A stretch of 64,000 nt of DNA from assembly GCA_048594975.1 (NCBI GenBank), contig JBMDXQ010000090.1:186001-250000 (forward strand), in the 5' to 3' direction. The notes beneath the pieces were generated by a model. It ran no database searches, was not told the origin of the DNA, and saw only the letters and a list, made by a program, of their open reading frames with translations. The DNA is from JBMDXB01 sp048594975. GTDB lineage: Bacteria > Acidobacteriota > Vicinamibacteria > Vicinamibacterales > 2-12-FULL-66-21. Positions 1-7,539 of the stretch are shown here, in pieces. Positions within the stretch are counted from its first letter, which is position 1, and each line of letters begins with the position of its first letter. The translations under genes and the position numbers were made by a program.

Positions 1-1011
1 TCCACGCTGCACGCGCTCGCCGCCGCGCGGCAGGCGGCGGTGCCCGACGTGCGCCGCCTGGGGCTGGGCGGGCGGGCCGGGGTCGGCCGGCTGCGCGTGT
101 ACTGCTCGGACCAGGCGCATTCGTCGGTCGACAAGGCGGTGATCCTGCTCGGGCTGGGCCACGCCGGGCTCCGGCGCCTGCCGTGCGACTTGGAGTTCCG
201 TATGCGGCCGGAGGCGCTCGCCGAGGCGATCGTCGCGGACCGGGCGGCGGGGTGGACGCCGATGGCGGTCGTGGCGACGGTGGGCACGACGTCGAGCACC
301 AGCGTCGACCCGGTCGGCGCGATCGCCGGCGTCTGCGCGCGCGAAGGCGTGTGGCTGCACGTCGATGCGGCCTACGCCGGCGTCGCGGCAATGCTGCCCG
401 GCTACGACTGGATCCTGCGCGGCGCCGAATCGGCGGACTCCCTCGTCGTCAACCCGCACAAGTGGCTCTTCACGCCGTTCGACCTGAGCGCCTTCTACTG
501 CCGGCGCATGAACGACGTCCGCGCCGCGTTCGCGCTGACGCCGGAGTACCTCGAGACGGTCGAGTCCGCGCCGGTCAGGAACCTCATGGACACGGGCGTC
601 CAGCTGGGGCGCCGCTTCCGCGCGCTGAAGTTGTGGATGGTGCTGCGGCACTTCGGCGCGGACGGAATCCGGGCGCGGCTCGCCGAGCACGTCCGGCTCG
701 CGCAGCTTTTCGCGGAATGGGTCGACGAGAGCCGGACTTTTGAACGGATGGCGCCGGCGCCGTTCAGTGTCGTGTGTTTCCGCGCGCGTGCATCAAGCGC
801 CGACGAACGCGCGGCCGAGCTCCTCAACGAGCGGCTGCTGGACGCCGTCAACGCGACAGGTGAGATCTTCCTGTCCCACACCCGGCTCGACGGGCGTTAC
901 GTGCTTCGGCTCGCGATCGGAAACCTGCACACGAACGAAGCTCATGTACGCCGCGCGTGGGCGCTCCTGCAGGAAAAAGCCGCGCAGCTGCGCGACTCGT
1001 CGCACCTGTAG
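1..1011 (+). CDS. PLP-dependent aromatic-L-amino-acid decarboxylase, 3' part
   Basis: Open from the first base; the 5' part lies outside the window. The visible 336 residues match the C-terminal two thirds of group II PLP decarboxylases (DDC/TDC/HDC family), which remove the carboxyl group of aromatic amino acids. The PLP-binding lysine lies in NPHKW, its codon at 460-462. The HVDAAYAG segment before it carries the Asp that contacts the PLP ring nitrogen, and ATVGTTSS is the upstream family block. The C-terminal small domain is complete, ending at TAG. Substrate (Trp, Tyr, DOPA, Phe) cannot be told from this part. It is followed by a palindromic element and then a separately transcribed membrane protein gene. 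Confidence 0.9.
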   Translation, partial: STLHALAAARQAAVPDVRRLGLGGRAGVGRLRVYCSDQAHSSVDKAVILLGLGHAGLRRLPCDLEFRMRPEALAEAIVADRAAGWTPMAVVATVGTTSSTSVDPVGAIAGVCAREGVWLHVDAAYAGVAAMLPGYDWILRGAESADSLVVNPHKWLFTPFDLSAFYCRRMNDVRAAFALTPEYLETVESAPVRNLMDTGVQLGRRFRALKLWMVLRHFGADGIRARLAEHVRLAQLFAEWVDESRTFERMAPAPFSVVCFRARASSADERAAELLNERLLDAVNATGEIFLSHTRLDGRYVLRLAIGNLHTNEAHVRRAWALLQEKAAQLRDSSHL

Positions 1012-1067
1012 AGCCTGTCCGCCCCGCGTCTGCAGACGTTCGGCGAACCGCCTCTACAGGTCGGGGC
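1004..1067. repeat. Palindromic element at the decarboxylase stop
   Basis: ACCTGTAGAG at 1004-1013 is perfectly complementary to CTCTACAGGT at 1052-1061. GCCCCG at 1021-1026 can pair with CGGGGC at 1062-1067 as an alternative. Between them is the self-complementary GTCTGCAGAC (1028-1037). The stem includes the stop codon of the decarboxylase. There is no T run, so it is either a REP-like element or a weak terminator/mRNA 3' end structure. Confidence 0.5.
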
Positions 1068-1150
1068 ACACTGCTTGCACCATCGCCACGCCAGAGGATG
1101 GCCTCGATGCCGAGTCCATCCGTATGACTTGTTACCGAGAAGGAGTGGCA

Positions 1151-1789
1151 ATGGCAGTTCGTAAGTTACTGATCGCGACATCGATGGTGTTCCTGATGTC
1201 GGCCCTGGCGCCCGCGCGCGCGTCGGCCGACTGGCTCTTCACCCCGTTCATCGGCGGAAACTGGGGCGGCTCCGCGACGTTCGAAGACGATCTCGGCGAC
1301 TTCGAGGACGAGTTCGAGCGTCGCGTGAACTTCGGCGCGTCGCTCGCCTGGATGGGCGGCGGCATCGCCGGCTTCGAGCTCGACTTCGGCTACTCGCCGA
1401 ACTTCTTCGAGAACACGACCGGCACCGGCAACTTCGAGTACGGCGACAATAACGTGACGACGCTGATGGCGAACATCGTCGTCGGCGTGCCGGCTGGCGG
1501 GCAGGTCGGGCCCGGGCTGCGGCCGTACGCGTCGGGCGGTCTCGGCCTGATCAGGAGCCGCATCGGCGACGCCGAGGACCTGTTCGACGTCAGCAGCAAC
1601 GACTGGGGCTTCAACATCGGCGGCGGCGTTGCGGGCTTCTTCAACGACAACGTCGGCATCCGCGGTGACATCCGCTACTTCCGCTCGCTGCAGGACAACG
1701 AGCCCGACGACGAGTTCGACGTGGCGCTCAGCGACTTCAACTTCTGGCGCGGGACGGTCGGCCTGGTGTTCCGCTTCGGAGGCCAATAA
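1151..1789 (+). CDS. Small outer-membrane beta-barrel protein
   Basis: 212 residues. The ATG at 1151 was chosen because GAGAAGGAG lies just upstream and the protein then opens with a clean signal peptide (MAVRKLL, hydrophobic core, ARASA before DW). The mature part alternates short amphipathic strands and acidic turns, is rich in Gly and aromatic residues, and ends in a strand finishing FRFGG. This is typical of 8-stranded OmpA/OmpW-like barrels (outer membrane beta-barrel domain, about 200 residues). It probably sits in the outer membrane; ligand or role is unknown. It stands alone between a palindromic element and a strong stem-loop, so is likely monocistronic. Confidence 0.8.
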   Translation: MAVRKLLIATSMVFLMSALAPARASADWLFTPFIGGNWGGSATFEDDLGDFEDEFERRVNFGASLAWMGGGIAGFELDFGYSPNFFENTTGTGNFEYGDNNVTTLMANIVVGVPAGGQVGPGLRPYASGGLGLIRSRIGDAEDLFDVSSNDWGFNIGGGVAGFFNDNVGIRGDIRYFRSLQDNEPDDEFDVALSDFNFWRGTVGLVFRFGGQ

Positions 1790-1816
1790 GAGAAGCTGAC
1801 GATTGTCAACGCCCAA

Positions 1817-1858
1817 GGCCGACTCCCAACTCCCAACCGAGGGTGTTGGGAGTCGGCC
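1817..1858 (+). terminator. Stem-loop after the beta-barrel gene
   Basis: Perfect 14-bp inverted repeat: GGCCGACTCCCAAC (1817-1830) and GTTGGGAGTCGGCC (1845-1858), with a 14-nt loop. It follows the barrel gene stop by 28 bp, then CCGTTTGG. It lacks a true T tract, so termination is inferred. The CTCCCAAC core is repeated on both sides of the loop and recurs at 2374-2408 beyond the next gene. Confidence 0.6.
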
Positions 1859-1916
1859 CCGTTTGGCATGTCTCCCCTGTTGGGAGGTGGCGTCTGGGCG
1901 TGGGCAGCTGACGAAA

Positions 1917-2348
1917 CTACAGGATTCTGAATCGCTCGATCCAGGTCCCCGCGTTTTCCTCCAGCGCAACCAGCCCGTGCAACGGAAACTCTGCGGACTC
2001 GTTCCGCGTCAGCAGCCGGAGTATTCTCGGCAGGCCCGGCATGTGACCGACGAGCATCACGTCGCGGGATTCACCGGCGATCCGTTCCCTGATCCACTCA
2101 GGTGGATCCGTGGGTTGGAGTCCCCGGATCGCAGACAACTCTGCCAATGGATTGCACGCGCGCCAGTAGGCCTCTGCGGTCTGCCGCGCGCGCAGTTTGC
2201 CGCTGTGCCAGATTGCTGCCGGGCTCACGCCGCGCTGCTTCGCATCGCGCGCGATTCGGTCGGCGTGCATTCGTCCGGCCGTCGAGAGCGGGCGCCGAGC
2301 GTCTACGTCCGGCGCCACCGCATCGGCGTGATGTGCGAGGTACAGCAT
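1917..2348 (-). CDS. sixA: SixA-like phosphohistidine phosphatase (histidine phosphatase superfamily)
   Basis: 143 residues from the ATG at 2348, giving the usual SixA N-terminus MLYLAHHADA. A longer frame from TTG at 2399 would start inside a repeat and is not preferred. The branch-1 histidine phosphatase fold is supported by the catalytic His in AHHADA, the RPLSTAGR block, WHSGKLRARQTAE, and the second catalytic His in LVGHMPGL. In family members the residue before the catalytic His is normally Arg (RH) and stabilises the phosphate; here it is His. SixA proteins dephosphorylate phosphohistidine in phosphotransfer proteins, but the partner is not evident here. The gene is flanked on both sides by CCCAAC-type repeats. 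Confidence 0.75.
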   Translation of the reverse strand: MLYLAHHADAVAPDVDARRPLSTAGRMHADRIARDAKQRGVSPAAIWHSGKLRARQTAEAYWRACNPLAELSAIRGLQPTDPPEWIRERIAGESRDVMLVGHMPGLPRILRLLTRNESAEFPLHGLVALEENAGTWIERFRIL

Positions 2349-2373
2349 CGACGAAGTGTCGAAGCGGGCGGTG

Positions 2374-2408
2374 ACAACTCCCAACCGCCAAACGCCCAAC
2401 CTCCAACC
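2374..2408. repeat. CCCAAC-type degenerate tandem repeat
   Basis: Five imperfect copies of a CTCCCAAC/GCCCAAC unit (CAACTCCCAACCGCCAAACG and onward) lie immediately upstream of sixA. The same unit forms the arms and loop of the stem at 1817-1858 just downstream of sixA, so the two copies bracket the gene. Confidence 0.55.
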
Positions 2409-2433
2409 AGGACGGACGGCTGCAGCAATCCTG

Positions 2434-3204
2434 CTACCGAACGCGCGCGGGGCGCGGGAGCCACATGTTGACGAGAGCGCAGGCGTGGGCGGCCCGGATC
2501 TCGGCCGTCCACGGCGCGCTCGAACCCTCCACCCGCACCTCGTACCTCCCCGGCGGCACGTCCGCGAACTCGAAGCCGCCGTCGTCGCCGGTGGCGACCG
2601 TGCGCGATAGCGAGTTGCCGGTCAGATGCACGCGCGCGCCGTTCACCGGCGTCAGCGCGCCGCCCCTGGATTCGTACTGCACGTTGCCGAACACACGGCC
2701 CCGGCGCGCAGGCGCCTCCATCTCCTTGAAATACTGCAGATCGCCGGCGGCGTGCTCCAGCGGCTTCGTCGGCGAGCAGATGCTGGTGGTCCACGACCCG
2801 TCGCGCGCGCGATGGGCGTACACCACGTATTTGATCCCCGCGCGGAACGAGTAACCGCAGTCACCGCCGCCTGCGCCGGTGATCACGTCGACGACGCCCT
2901 CCACCGCGCCCCGCCAGGTGCGTTCGATGCGAATTCGCGCCACGCGGCGGCTGAAGGGCTGATCGGGATTCGCGGGCTCGAAGGACAGGACCTCGCCCGT
3001 GAACACCGCGTCCGTCTGCCAGAAGCTCTGGCAAAGGGGCACGTCGGCGATGCAGGTGCAGGCTCGTGCGGCGCGAGGTGTTACGAGGAGAGCCGCCAGC
3101 GCGAACAGCGCGGCGCAGAAGGCAGGCCTCAAGGCCTGCGCGACGGCTGCCCTGTCGTCGCGCAGCCCTTCACGGCTGCCCGTCAATCCAGCGACGTATC
3201 TCAT
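2434..3204 (-). CDS. Secreted protein with CTC motif N-domain and CarboxypepD/Cna-B-like C-terminal domain
   Basis: A hydrophobic signal segment (CAALFALAALLVT, ending RAARA) precedes a mature start CTCIADVPLC, as in TIMP/netrin-like or 'CTC' secreted proteins: Cys at the mature N-terminus and further Cys residues in GGGDCGY and SICSPT. About residues 185-275 form a carboxypeptidase-regulatory-like beta-sandwich: GRVFGNV, TPVNGARVHLTG, then DDGGFEFADVPPGRYEVRVEG. Start is uncertain. ATG at 3204 overlaps argH by 35 bp and gives a 47-residue signal region partly encoded by a palindromic element; TTG at 3132 would give a normal-length signal peptide. It is downstream of argH, probably in the same transcript, with no clear link to arginine. 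Confidence 0.65.
   Translation of the reverse strand: MRYVAGLTGSREGLRDDRAAVAQALRPAFCAALFALAALLVTPRAARACTCIADVPLCQSFWQTDAVFTGEVLSFEPANPDQPFSRRVARIRIERTWRGAVEGVVDVITGAGGGDCGYSFRAGIKYVVYAHRARDGSWTTSICSPTKPLEHAAGDLQYFKEMEAPARRGRVFGNVQYESRGGALTPVNGARVHLTGNSLSRTVATGDDGGFEFADVPPGRYEVRVEGSSAPWTAEIRAAHACALVNMWLPRPARVR
3122..3179. repeat. REP-like double hairpin over the argH stop
   Basis: GCAGGCCT/AGGCCTGC (3122-3129 with 3132-3139) and GCAGCC/GGCTGC (3162-3167 with 3174-3179, loop CTTCAC). The second hairpin overlaps the argH stop codon; both lie inside the 5' region of the next gene. It resembles the GCAGCCC-CGAA-GGGCTGC hairpin after argC at 7357. Confidence 0.55.
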
Positions 3205-4561
3205 CGAGCGCCTTCCAGACGGCGTCAGGGTGCGTGGACTGCGGCGTGCGCTTGCGACCGACCGACGCCTCCGGCGTAATCGCCGCAACCACGTCCGCTT
3301 CGAACCGCGGCGAGTGCGCCCGCCATTCGTCCGCGGTCAGCGACTCGAACGTCCGGCGCTGCGCCAGCAGGCGCCGGACCAACGCGCCCACGATTTCGTG
3401 CGCCTCACGGAATGGTACCCCCTTCGCCACCAGGTAGTCAGCGACATCGGTGGCCAGCGGGAAGCCCGACGCGGCCCGCCGGGTCGCTTCACGGTCGAGC
3501 GAAAGGCCCTCGACCACCGAGCCAGCCGCGTGCAGCGAGGCGCGCAGCGTGTCCTCCGCCTCGAACAGCGCCTCCTTGTCTTCCTGGAAGTCCTTGTTGT
3601 ACCCGCCGGGCAGGCCTTTCATGGTCGCCAGCCAGCCGGTGAGCCGCCCGATGACGCGGCCCGCCTTTCCGCGCACGAGCTCCAGCGGGTCGGGGTTCTT
3701 CTTCTGGGGCATGAGGCTGCTGCCGGTGGCGGCGGTGTCGGCGAGGTCGAAGAACCCGAACTCCTCGGACGTGAAGATGATGAGGTCCTCGGCGATCCGG
3801 CTCAGGTGAACCATGGCGAGCGCGCAGGCATGCAGGAACGAGGCGACGAAGTCGCGGTCGCCGGTCGCGTCCATGCTGTTGCGGACGACGCGCGCGAAGC
3901 CGAGGCGGGCGGCGAGCGCCTGCACGTCGATGTCGTAGCTCGTGCCGGCGATCGCGCCGGAGCCGAGCGGCAGCTCGTCGGCCTCCGCCAGCACGGCGGT
4001 GAAGCGCCCGTGATCGCGCCGGAGCGCCGACGCGTGCGCGAGGAAGAAGTGCGCCACGAGGATCGGCTGCGCCCGCCGCAGGTGCGTGTACGACGGCATC
4101 AGCGCGTCGCCCGCGCGGCCGGCCTGGTCAGCGAGCACGCGCACGAGCGCCGCGATGACGCGCTGCAGTTCCGGGATCCGGCGTTTGAGGTACAGGCGGA
4201 GGTCGACGGCGACCTGCTCGTTGCGCGAGCGGCCGGTGTGCAGGCGCCGCCCCGCATCGCCGATCCGGGCGACGAGCTCGCGCTCCACGAAGGCGTGCAC
4301 GTCCTCGTCCTGGCGCGCCGCCTCGGAGTCGAAGAACGACGGATCGGAGAGTCCCCTGGCGAGGATCTCCTCCAACCCGCGGTCGATGGCCGAGGCGTCT
4401 TCGGCGGCCAGCACGCCGGCGTCGGCGAGGGCCGCCGCCCACGCCAGGCTGCCGCGAACGTCCTGCTCGAAGAGCCGGCGATCGAACGAAAAAGACGAGC
4501 CGAACGCGAACAGCGCCGCGTCCGGATCGGCGTCGAAGCGGCCGGACCACAAATGACTCAT
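3170..4561 (-). CDS. argH: Argininosuccinate lyase
   Basis: 463 residues, normal length. Cleaves argininosuccinate to arginine and fumarate, the last step of arginine synthesis; cytoplasmic homotetramer of the fumarase/aspartase superfamily. The superfamily signature GSSLMPQKKNPD carries the catalytic serine loop, and the N-terminal LWSGRFDADPD, the TGRSRNEQVA block and YTHLRRAQP are all intact. The start ATG overlaps the argG stop as ATGA (4558-4561), so translation is coupled. It is the third gene of argR-argG-argH, divergent from argC. Its 3' end overlaps a REP-like hairpin. Confidence 0.97.
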   Translation of the reverse strand: MSHLWSGRFDADPDAALFAFGSSFSFDRRLFEQDVRGSLAWAAALADAGVLAAEDASAIDRGLEEILARGLSDPSFFDSEAARQDEDVHAFVERELVARIGDAGRRLHTGRSRNEQVAVDLRLYLKRRIPELQRVIAALVRVLADQAGRAGDALMPSYTHLRRAQPILVAHFFLAHASALRRDHGRFTAVLAEADELPLGSGAIAGTSYDIDVQALAARLGFARVVRNSMDATGDRDFVASFLHACALAMVHLSRIAEDLIIFTSEEFGFFDLADTAATGSSLMPQKKNPDPLELVRGKAGRVIGRLTGWLATMKGLPGGYNKDFQEDKEALFEAEDTLRASLHAAGSVVEGLSLDREATRRAASGFPLATDVADYLVAKGVPFREAHEIVGALVRRLLAQRRTFESLTADEWRAHSPRFEADVVAAITPEASVGRKRTPQSTHPDAVWKALDEIRRWIDGQP

Positions 4562-5796
4562 TGTGGATTGCGGATTGTGGATTGTGGATTGGATTGCGGA
4601 CGGCGCGTTTGCTCATTGCCGGCACGCCGCGCGGCGTTCTCCACCGGCAGGCCCCAGATCTTGATGAACCCTTCCGCGGCGCGGTGGTCGAACGCATCAC
4701 CCGAGTCGTAGGAGGCGAGATCGCGGTCGTACAGCGCGTGCGGGGAGCGGCGGCCGACGACACGGCAGTCGCTCTTGAAGAGCTTGAGGCGGACGGTGCC
4801 GGTGACGCGCGGCTGGATCGCGCGCACCAGCGCGTCGATCGCCTCGCGCGTCTGCGAGAACCACAGCCCGTTGTAGACGAGGTCGGCGTAGACGCGCGCC
4901 AGATCGTGAGTGACCCGTTCGAGATCGCGCGGGATGACCAGCTTCTGGAGCTCCTGGTGCGCCAGGTGCAGCACCACCGCGGCGGGCGCCTCGTAGATCT
5001 CCCGCGACTTGATGCCGACCAGCCGGTTCTCCATCATGTCGATGCGGCCGACGCCGTGCGCGCCGGCAATCGTCTCGAGGCTCTCGATCAACTCCAGGAT
5101 CGACATCTCCACGCCGTTGGTGCGCACCGGCACACCCGCCTCGAACTCGATGTCGAGATACGCCGGCTCGTCGGGGCAGTCCGTCGCCGGCCGCGTGAGC
5201 GCGAAGATCTCCTCCGGCGGCTCGGCCCAGGGGTCCTCCAGCACGCCGCACTCGATCGAGCGGCCCCACAGGTTCGAGTCGGTGCTGTACGGTCCGAGGA
5301 CGGGCACCGGAATGCCGTGACGGCGCGCGTACTCGATCTCCTCGGCGCGGGACATGCCCCATTCGCGTGCGACCGCGATGATCCGGACGTCCGGGTCGAT
5401 CCCGCGCGCCGACACCTCGATGCGGACCTGGTCGTTGATCTTGCCGATGCAGCCGTGCGCGATCGCGTCGGCCGCCTCCATGCGCGCGATGTCGACGAGC
5501 CGCCGGGCGATGAGCGGACGGCCGAGCGCCGTGGCCAGTGGATAGCCGTTCTCGTACAGCGCCCCGGCCTGCAGCGACGGCAGGATGTAGTCGCGCGCGA
5601 ACTCCTCCCGCGCGTCGAGGACGTGCGCACGCACGGCGCCGCCGGCAAGCGCGCGCTCCCGCACGTCCACGAGCTCGCGGCCCTGGCCCACGTCGAGCGT
5701 GACGGTTACGATCTCGGCGCCGTACTGCTCGGCCAGCCAGCGGATCGCGACCGAGGTGTCGAGTCCGCCGGAAAACGCGAGGACGATTCGCTTCAT
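4558..5796 (-). CDS. argG: Argininosuccinate synthase
   Basis: 412 residues. Condenses citrulline and aspartate with ATP to give argininosuccinate. The PP-loop ATP site AFSGGLDTS lies at residues 8-16; HGCIGKINDQVR, GPYSTDSNLWGRS and the citrulline/aspartate-binding blocks follow in order. The family core ends around GLPVENAARR. The last dozen or so residues (RPQSNPQSTIRNPQ) are encoded by a heptamer tandem repeat at 4563-4600 and look like a recent, non-functional C-terminal tail. Start overlaps the argR stop by 4 bp and its stop overlaps the argH start by 4 bp, so the three genes are translationally coupled. Confidence 0.97.
   Translation of the reverse strand: MKRIVLAFSGGLDTSVAIRWLAEQYGAEIVTVTLDVGQGRELVDVRERALAGGAVRAHVLDAREEFARDYILPSLQAGALYENGYPLATALGRPLIARRLVDIARMEAADAIAHGCIGKINDQVRIEVSARGIDPDVRIIAVAREWGMSRAEEIEYARRHGIPVPVLGPYSTDSNLWGRSIECGVLEDPWAEPPEEIFALTRPATDCPDEPAYLDIEFEAGVPVRTNGVEMSILELIESLETIAGAHGVGRIDMMENRLVGIKSREIYEAPAAVVLHLAHQELQKLVIPRDLERVTHDLARVYADLVYNGLWFSQTREAIDALVRAIQPRVTGTVRLKLFKSDCRVVGRRSPHALYDRDLASYDSGDAFDHRAAEGFIKIWGLPVENAARRAGNEQTRRPQSNPQSTIRNPQ
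4563..4600. repeat. GTGGATT heptamer tandem repeat at the argG 3' end
   Basis: Four contiguous heptamers (GTGGATT, GCGGATT, GTGGATT, GTGGATT, 4563-4590), then GGATT and GCGGA. On the minus strand they encode the proline/asparagine/glutamine-rich tail of ArgG. The related core ATTGCGGAT forms the palindrome at 12474-12496. Confidence 0.7.
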
Positions 5797-6257
5797 GACG
5801 GGTACGGTCTCAGGGAGTCGAGCTTCTTCTCCAGGCTGGCGGCGTCGGCCGCCGAGCGGCAGATGACGAGGATCGTGTCGTCGCCGGCGATCGTGCCGAC
5901 GATCTCGCCGAGACCGACGCGGTCGATGGCCACCGCGAGCGGCTGCGCCTGTCCGGCGTCGGTCTTGAGCACGAGCAGCTGCTCCACCGATTCGCGCGTT
6001 CGCAGGTACTCGGCCACCGCGTGCCTGAGGACCGCGTCAGGGTCGCCGCGCCGCGCCGCCTGCGACGACGATTCGGGCCGCCGGTAGGCGCCGTCAGCCG
6101 CTCGCTTGACCAGGCCGAGGTCCCGGATGTCCCGCGACAGCGTCGCCTGGGTCGCGTCCACGCCGCGGTCGTGCAGGAGCGCGCGGAGCTGTTCCTGGCT
6201 GGTGATCGGCTCCCGGTCCACCAGCTCGAGTATCAGGAACTGCCGTTGCGTCTTCAT
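5793..6257 (-). CDS. argR: Arginine repressor
   Basis: 154 residues. Arginine-responsive hexameric repressor of arginine genes. The N-terminal winged helix-turn-helix (about residues 5-65) includes DATQATLSRDIRDLGLVK, with the conserved SRD in the recognition helix. The C-terminal oligomerisation/arginine-binding domain (about 80-150) has GEIVGTIAGDDTILV with the conserved GT and DD. It is the first gene of argR-argG-argH and diverges from argC across 106 bp that hold ArgR-box-like sites, so it probably controls both arms and itself. Confidence 0.95.
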   Translation of the reverse strand: MKTQRQFLILELVDREPITSQEQLRALLHDRGVDATQATLSRDIRDLGLVKRAADGAYRRPESSSQAARRGDPDAVLRHAVAEYLRTRESVEQLLVLKTDAGQAQPLAVAIDRVGLGEIVGTIAGDDTILVICRSAADAASLEKKLDSLRPYPS

Positions 6258-6288
6258 AAGTATTCAGCGTTATGCAAGTATACAGCAT
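6253..6288. promoter_or_regulatory. Tandem ArgR-box-like sites in the argR promoter
   Basis: TTCATAAGTATTCA (6253-6266) fits the ARG-box pattern of two inward T-rich halves around four A/T-rich bases. A second, weaker copy TATGCAAGTATACA starts 18 bp on (6271-6284), inside the imperfect palindrome ATGC-AAGTATACA-GCAT (6272-6288). On the minus strand the second site contains TATACT (6277-6282), a good -10 for argR. The first site includes the argR start codon. Confidence 0.6.
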
Positions 6289-6322
6289 ATGCGCGCAGGA
6301 TGGTTGCAGCATTAGTTTTGAT

Positions 6323-6378
6323 TTGACTGACATACAGAGGATGCCGTATAACTGAACGTTCTGATGCATAAGTATTCT
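6323..6378 (+). promoter_or_regulatory. argC promoter with ArgR-box-like site over the start codon
   Basis: TTGACT (6323-6328), 18 bp, TATAAC (6347-6352) is a good sigma-70 promoter whose expected start point (about 6359) is only a few bases before the argC ATG at 6364. TGCATAAGTATTCT (6365-6378), sharing CATAAGTATTC with the argR-proximal site, begins inside that ATG. No Shine-Dalgarno sequence precedes the ATG, as expected for a leaderless or near-leaderless mRNA. Confidence 0.6.
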
Positions 6379-7356
6379 CCGGTCAGGGTCGGTGTGGCGG
6401 GGGCGACAGGGTATGCCGGCATCGAGCTGCTGAAGCGGCTGGCGCGGCACCCGGGCGCCGACCTGCGCTTCGCCATGGCCTCGGGCGCATCGGAGGCGAA
6501 GCGGCTGCCGGCGCTCGCCCGGATCTGGGATGCACCGGTCGAGCCGCTCGACGCTGACCGGCTGGCTGGAGGAACGGAAGCGGTGTTTCTCGCGCTCCCC
6601 GACACGCTGTCGGCGCAGCTCGGCCCGACGCTGGCGCAGCGGGGGACACGCGTGTTCGACCTCTCGGGTGCCTTCCGCCTCAGGGACGCAGCGACCCGGC
6701 GCCGCTGGTACCCGGACGCGCCCGACCCGGCGGTCGATGTCGCCTACGGGCTGACCGAGCGGTATCGCGGCGAGGTGAACCGGGCCAGGCTGATCGCCTG
6801 CCCCGGCTGCTATCCGACCGCCGCGGTGCTGGGGCTGCAACCGCTGGTTTCTGCAGGGCTGATCCAGCCGGGAGCGATCATCGACGCCAAATCGGGGGTC
6901 TCGGGGGCGGGCAAGACGCCCACCGAACGCACGCATTTCTCCGAGTGCCACGACAGCATCTCGGCCTACGGCGTCTTCACACATCGCCACGCGGCCGAGA
7001 TCGAGCAGGAGCTCGGCATGCCGGTGACGTTCGTGCCGCACCTCGTCCCGCTGGACCGTGGCATCTTCGAAACGATTTACGCGCGGCTGCGGCCGGGCGC
7101 GGATGCCGAGGCGGTCGGCAAAGCCCTGCGGAAGGCCTACGCCGACTCGCCGTTCGTGCGGCTGACGGGCTCCGATCTGCCCGAGATCAAGCACGTCGCG
7201 CACACGAACTTCTGCGATATCGGCTGGAAGGTTGGTCCCGGCGGCCAGCTCGTCATGGCGGTGTGCATCGACAACCTGGTCAAGGGCGCCGCCGGTCAGG
7301 CGATCCAGAACTTCAACGTCGCTTTCGGGTTCGACGAGGCGACGGGGCTGGATTAG
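6364..7356 (+). CDS. argC: N-acetyl-gamma-glutamyl-phosphate reductase
   Basis: 330 residues. NADPH-dependent reduction of N-acetylglutamyl phosphate to the semialdehyde, third step of arginine synthesis. N-terminal Rossmann motif GVAGATGYAGIELL; catalytic Cys in ACPGCYPT; the GVSGAGKTP loop and PHLVPLDRG with the catalytic-site His are present. First gene of the rightward arm argC-B-D-A-J-F. The ATG at 6364 lies directly at the predicted transcript start and lacks a ribosome-binding site. A small hairpin starts on the base after its stop. Confidence 0.96.
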   Translation: MHKYSPVRVGVAGATGYAGIELLKRLARHPGADLRFAMASGASEAKRLPALARIWDAPVEPLDADRLAGGTEAVFLALPDTLSAQLGPTLAQRGTRVFDLSGAFRLRDAATRRRWYPDAPDPAVDVAYGLTERYRGEVNRARLIACPGCYPTAAVLGLQPLVSAGLIQPGAIIDAKSGVSGAGKTPTERTHFSECHDSISAYGVFTHRHAAEIEQELGMPVTFVPHLVPLDRGIFETIYARLRPGADAEAVGKALRKAYADSPFVRLTGSDLPEIKHVAHTNFCDIGWKVGPGGQLVMAVCIDNLVKGAAGQAIQNFNVAFGFDEATGLD

Positions 7357-7374
7357 GCAGCCCCGAAGGGCTGC
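7357..7374. repeat. Hairpin after argC
   Basis: GCAGCCC (7357-7363), loop CGAA, GGGCTGC (7368-7374), starting at the base after the argC stop. No T tract. It resembles the hairpin at 3162-3179 and may be a REP-like mRNA-processing or partial-termination element inside the operon. The rest of the 183-bp argC-argB gap shows no gene. Confidence 0.55.
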
Positions 7375-7539
7375 TACGGGCCGGTGGCGGCCCTCAAGGA
7401 CGGCGGTGGGCGAGCCCGATTGGCCGTGCTGAAGGACCGGCCAGACGAGCCCGGGTGGTGAATCGGCGCCTGCGGCCGCCGCCGAGCGCGAACGCGCACG
7501 GCGACCGCGAGCGCGGGTGGGACCCCGCGAGCACTGAAG

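Noticed and set aside
740..1150. N-terminal extension of the beta-barrel gene back to 740
   Set aside because: It would overlap the decarboxylase in another frame; the signal peptide and ribosome-binding site start at 1151.
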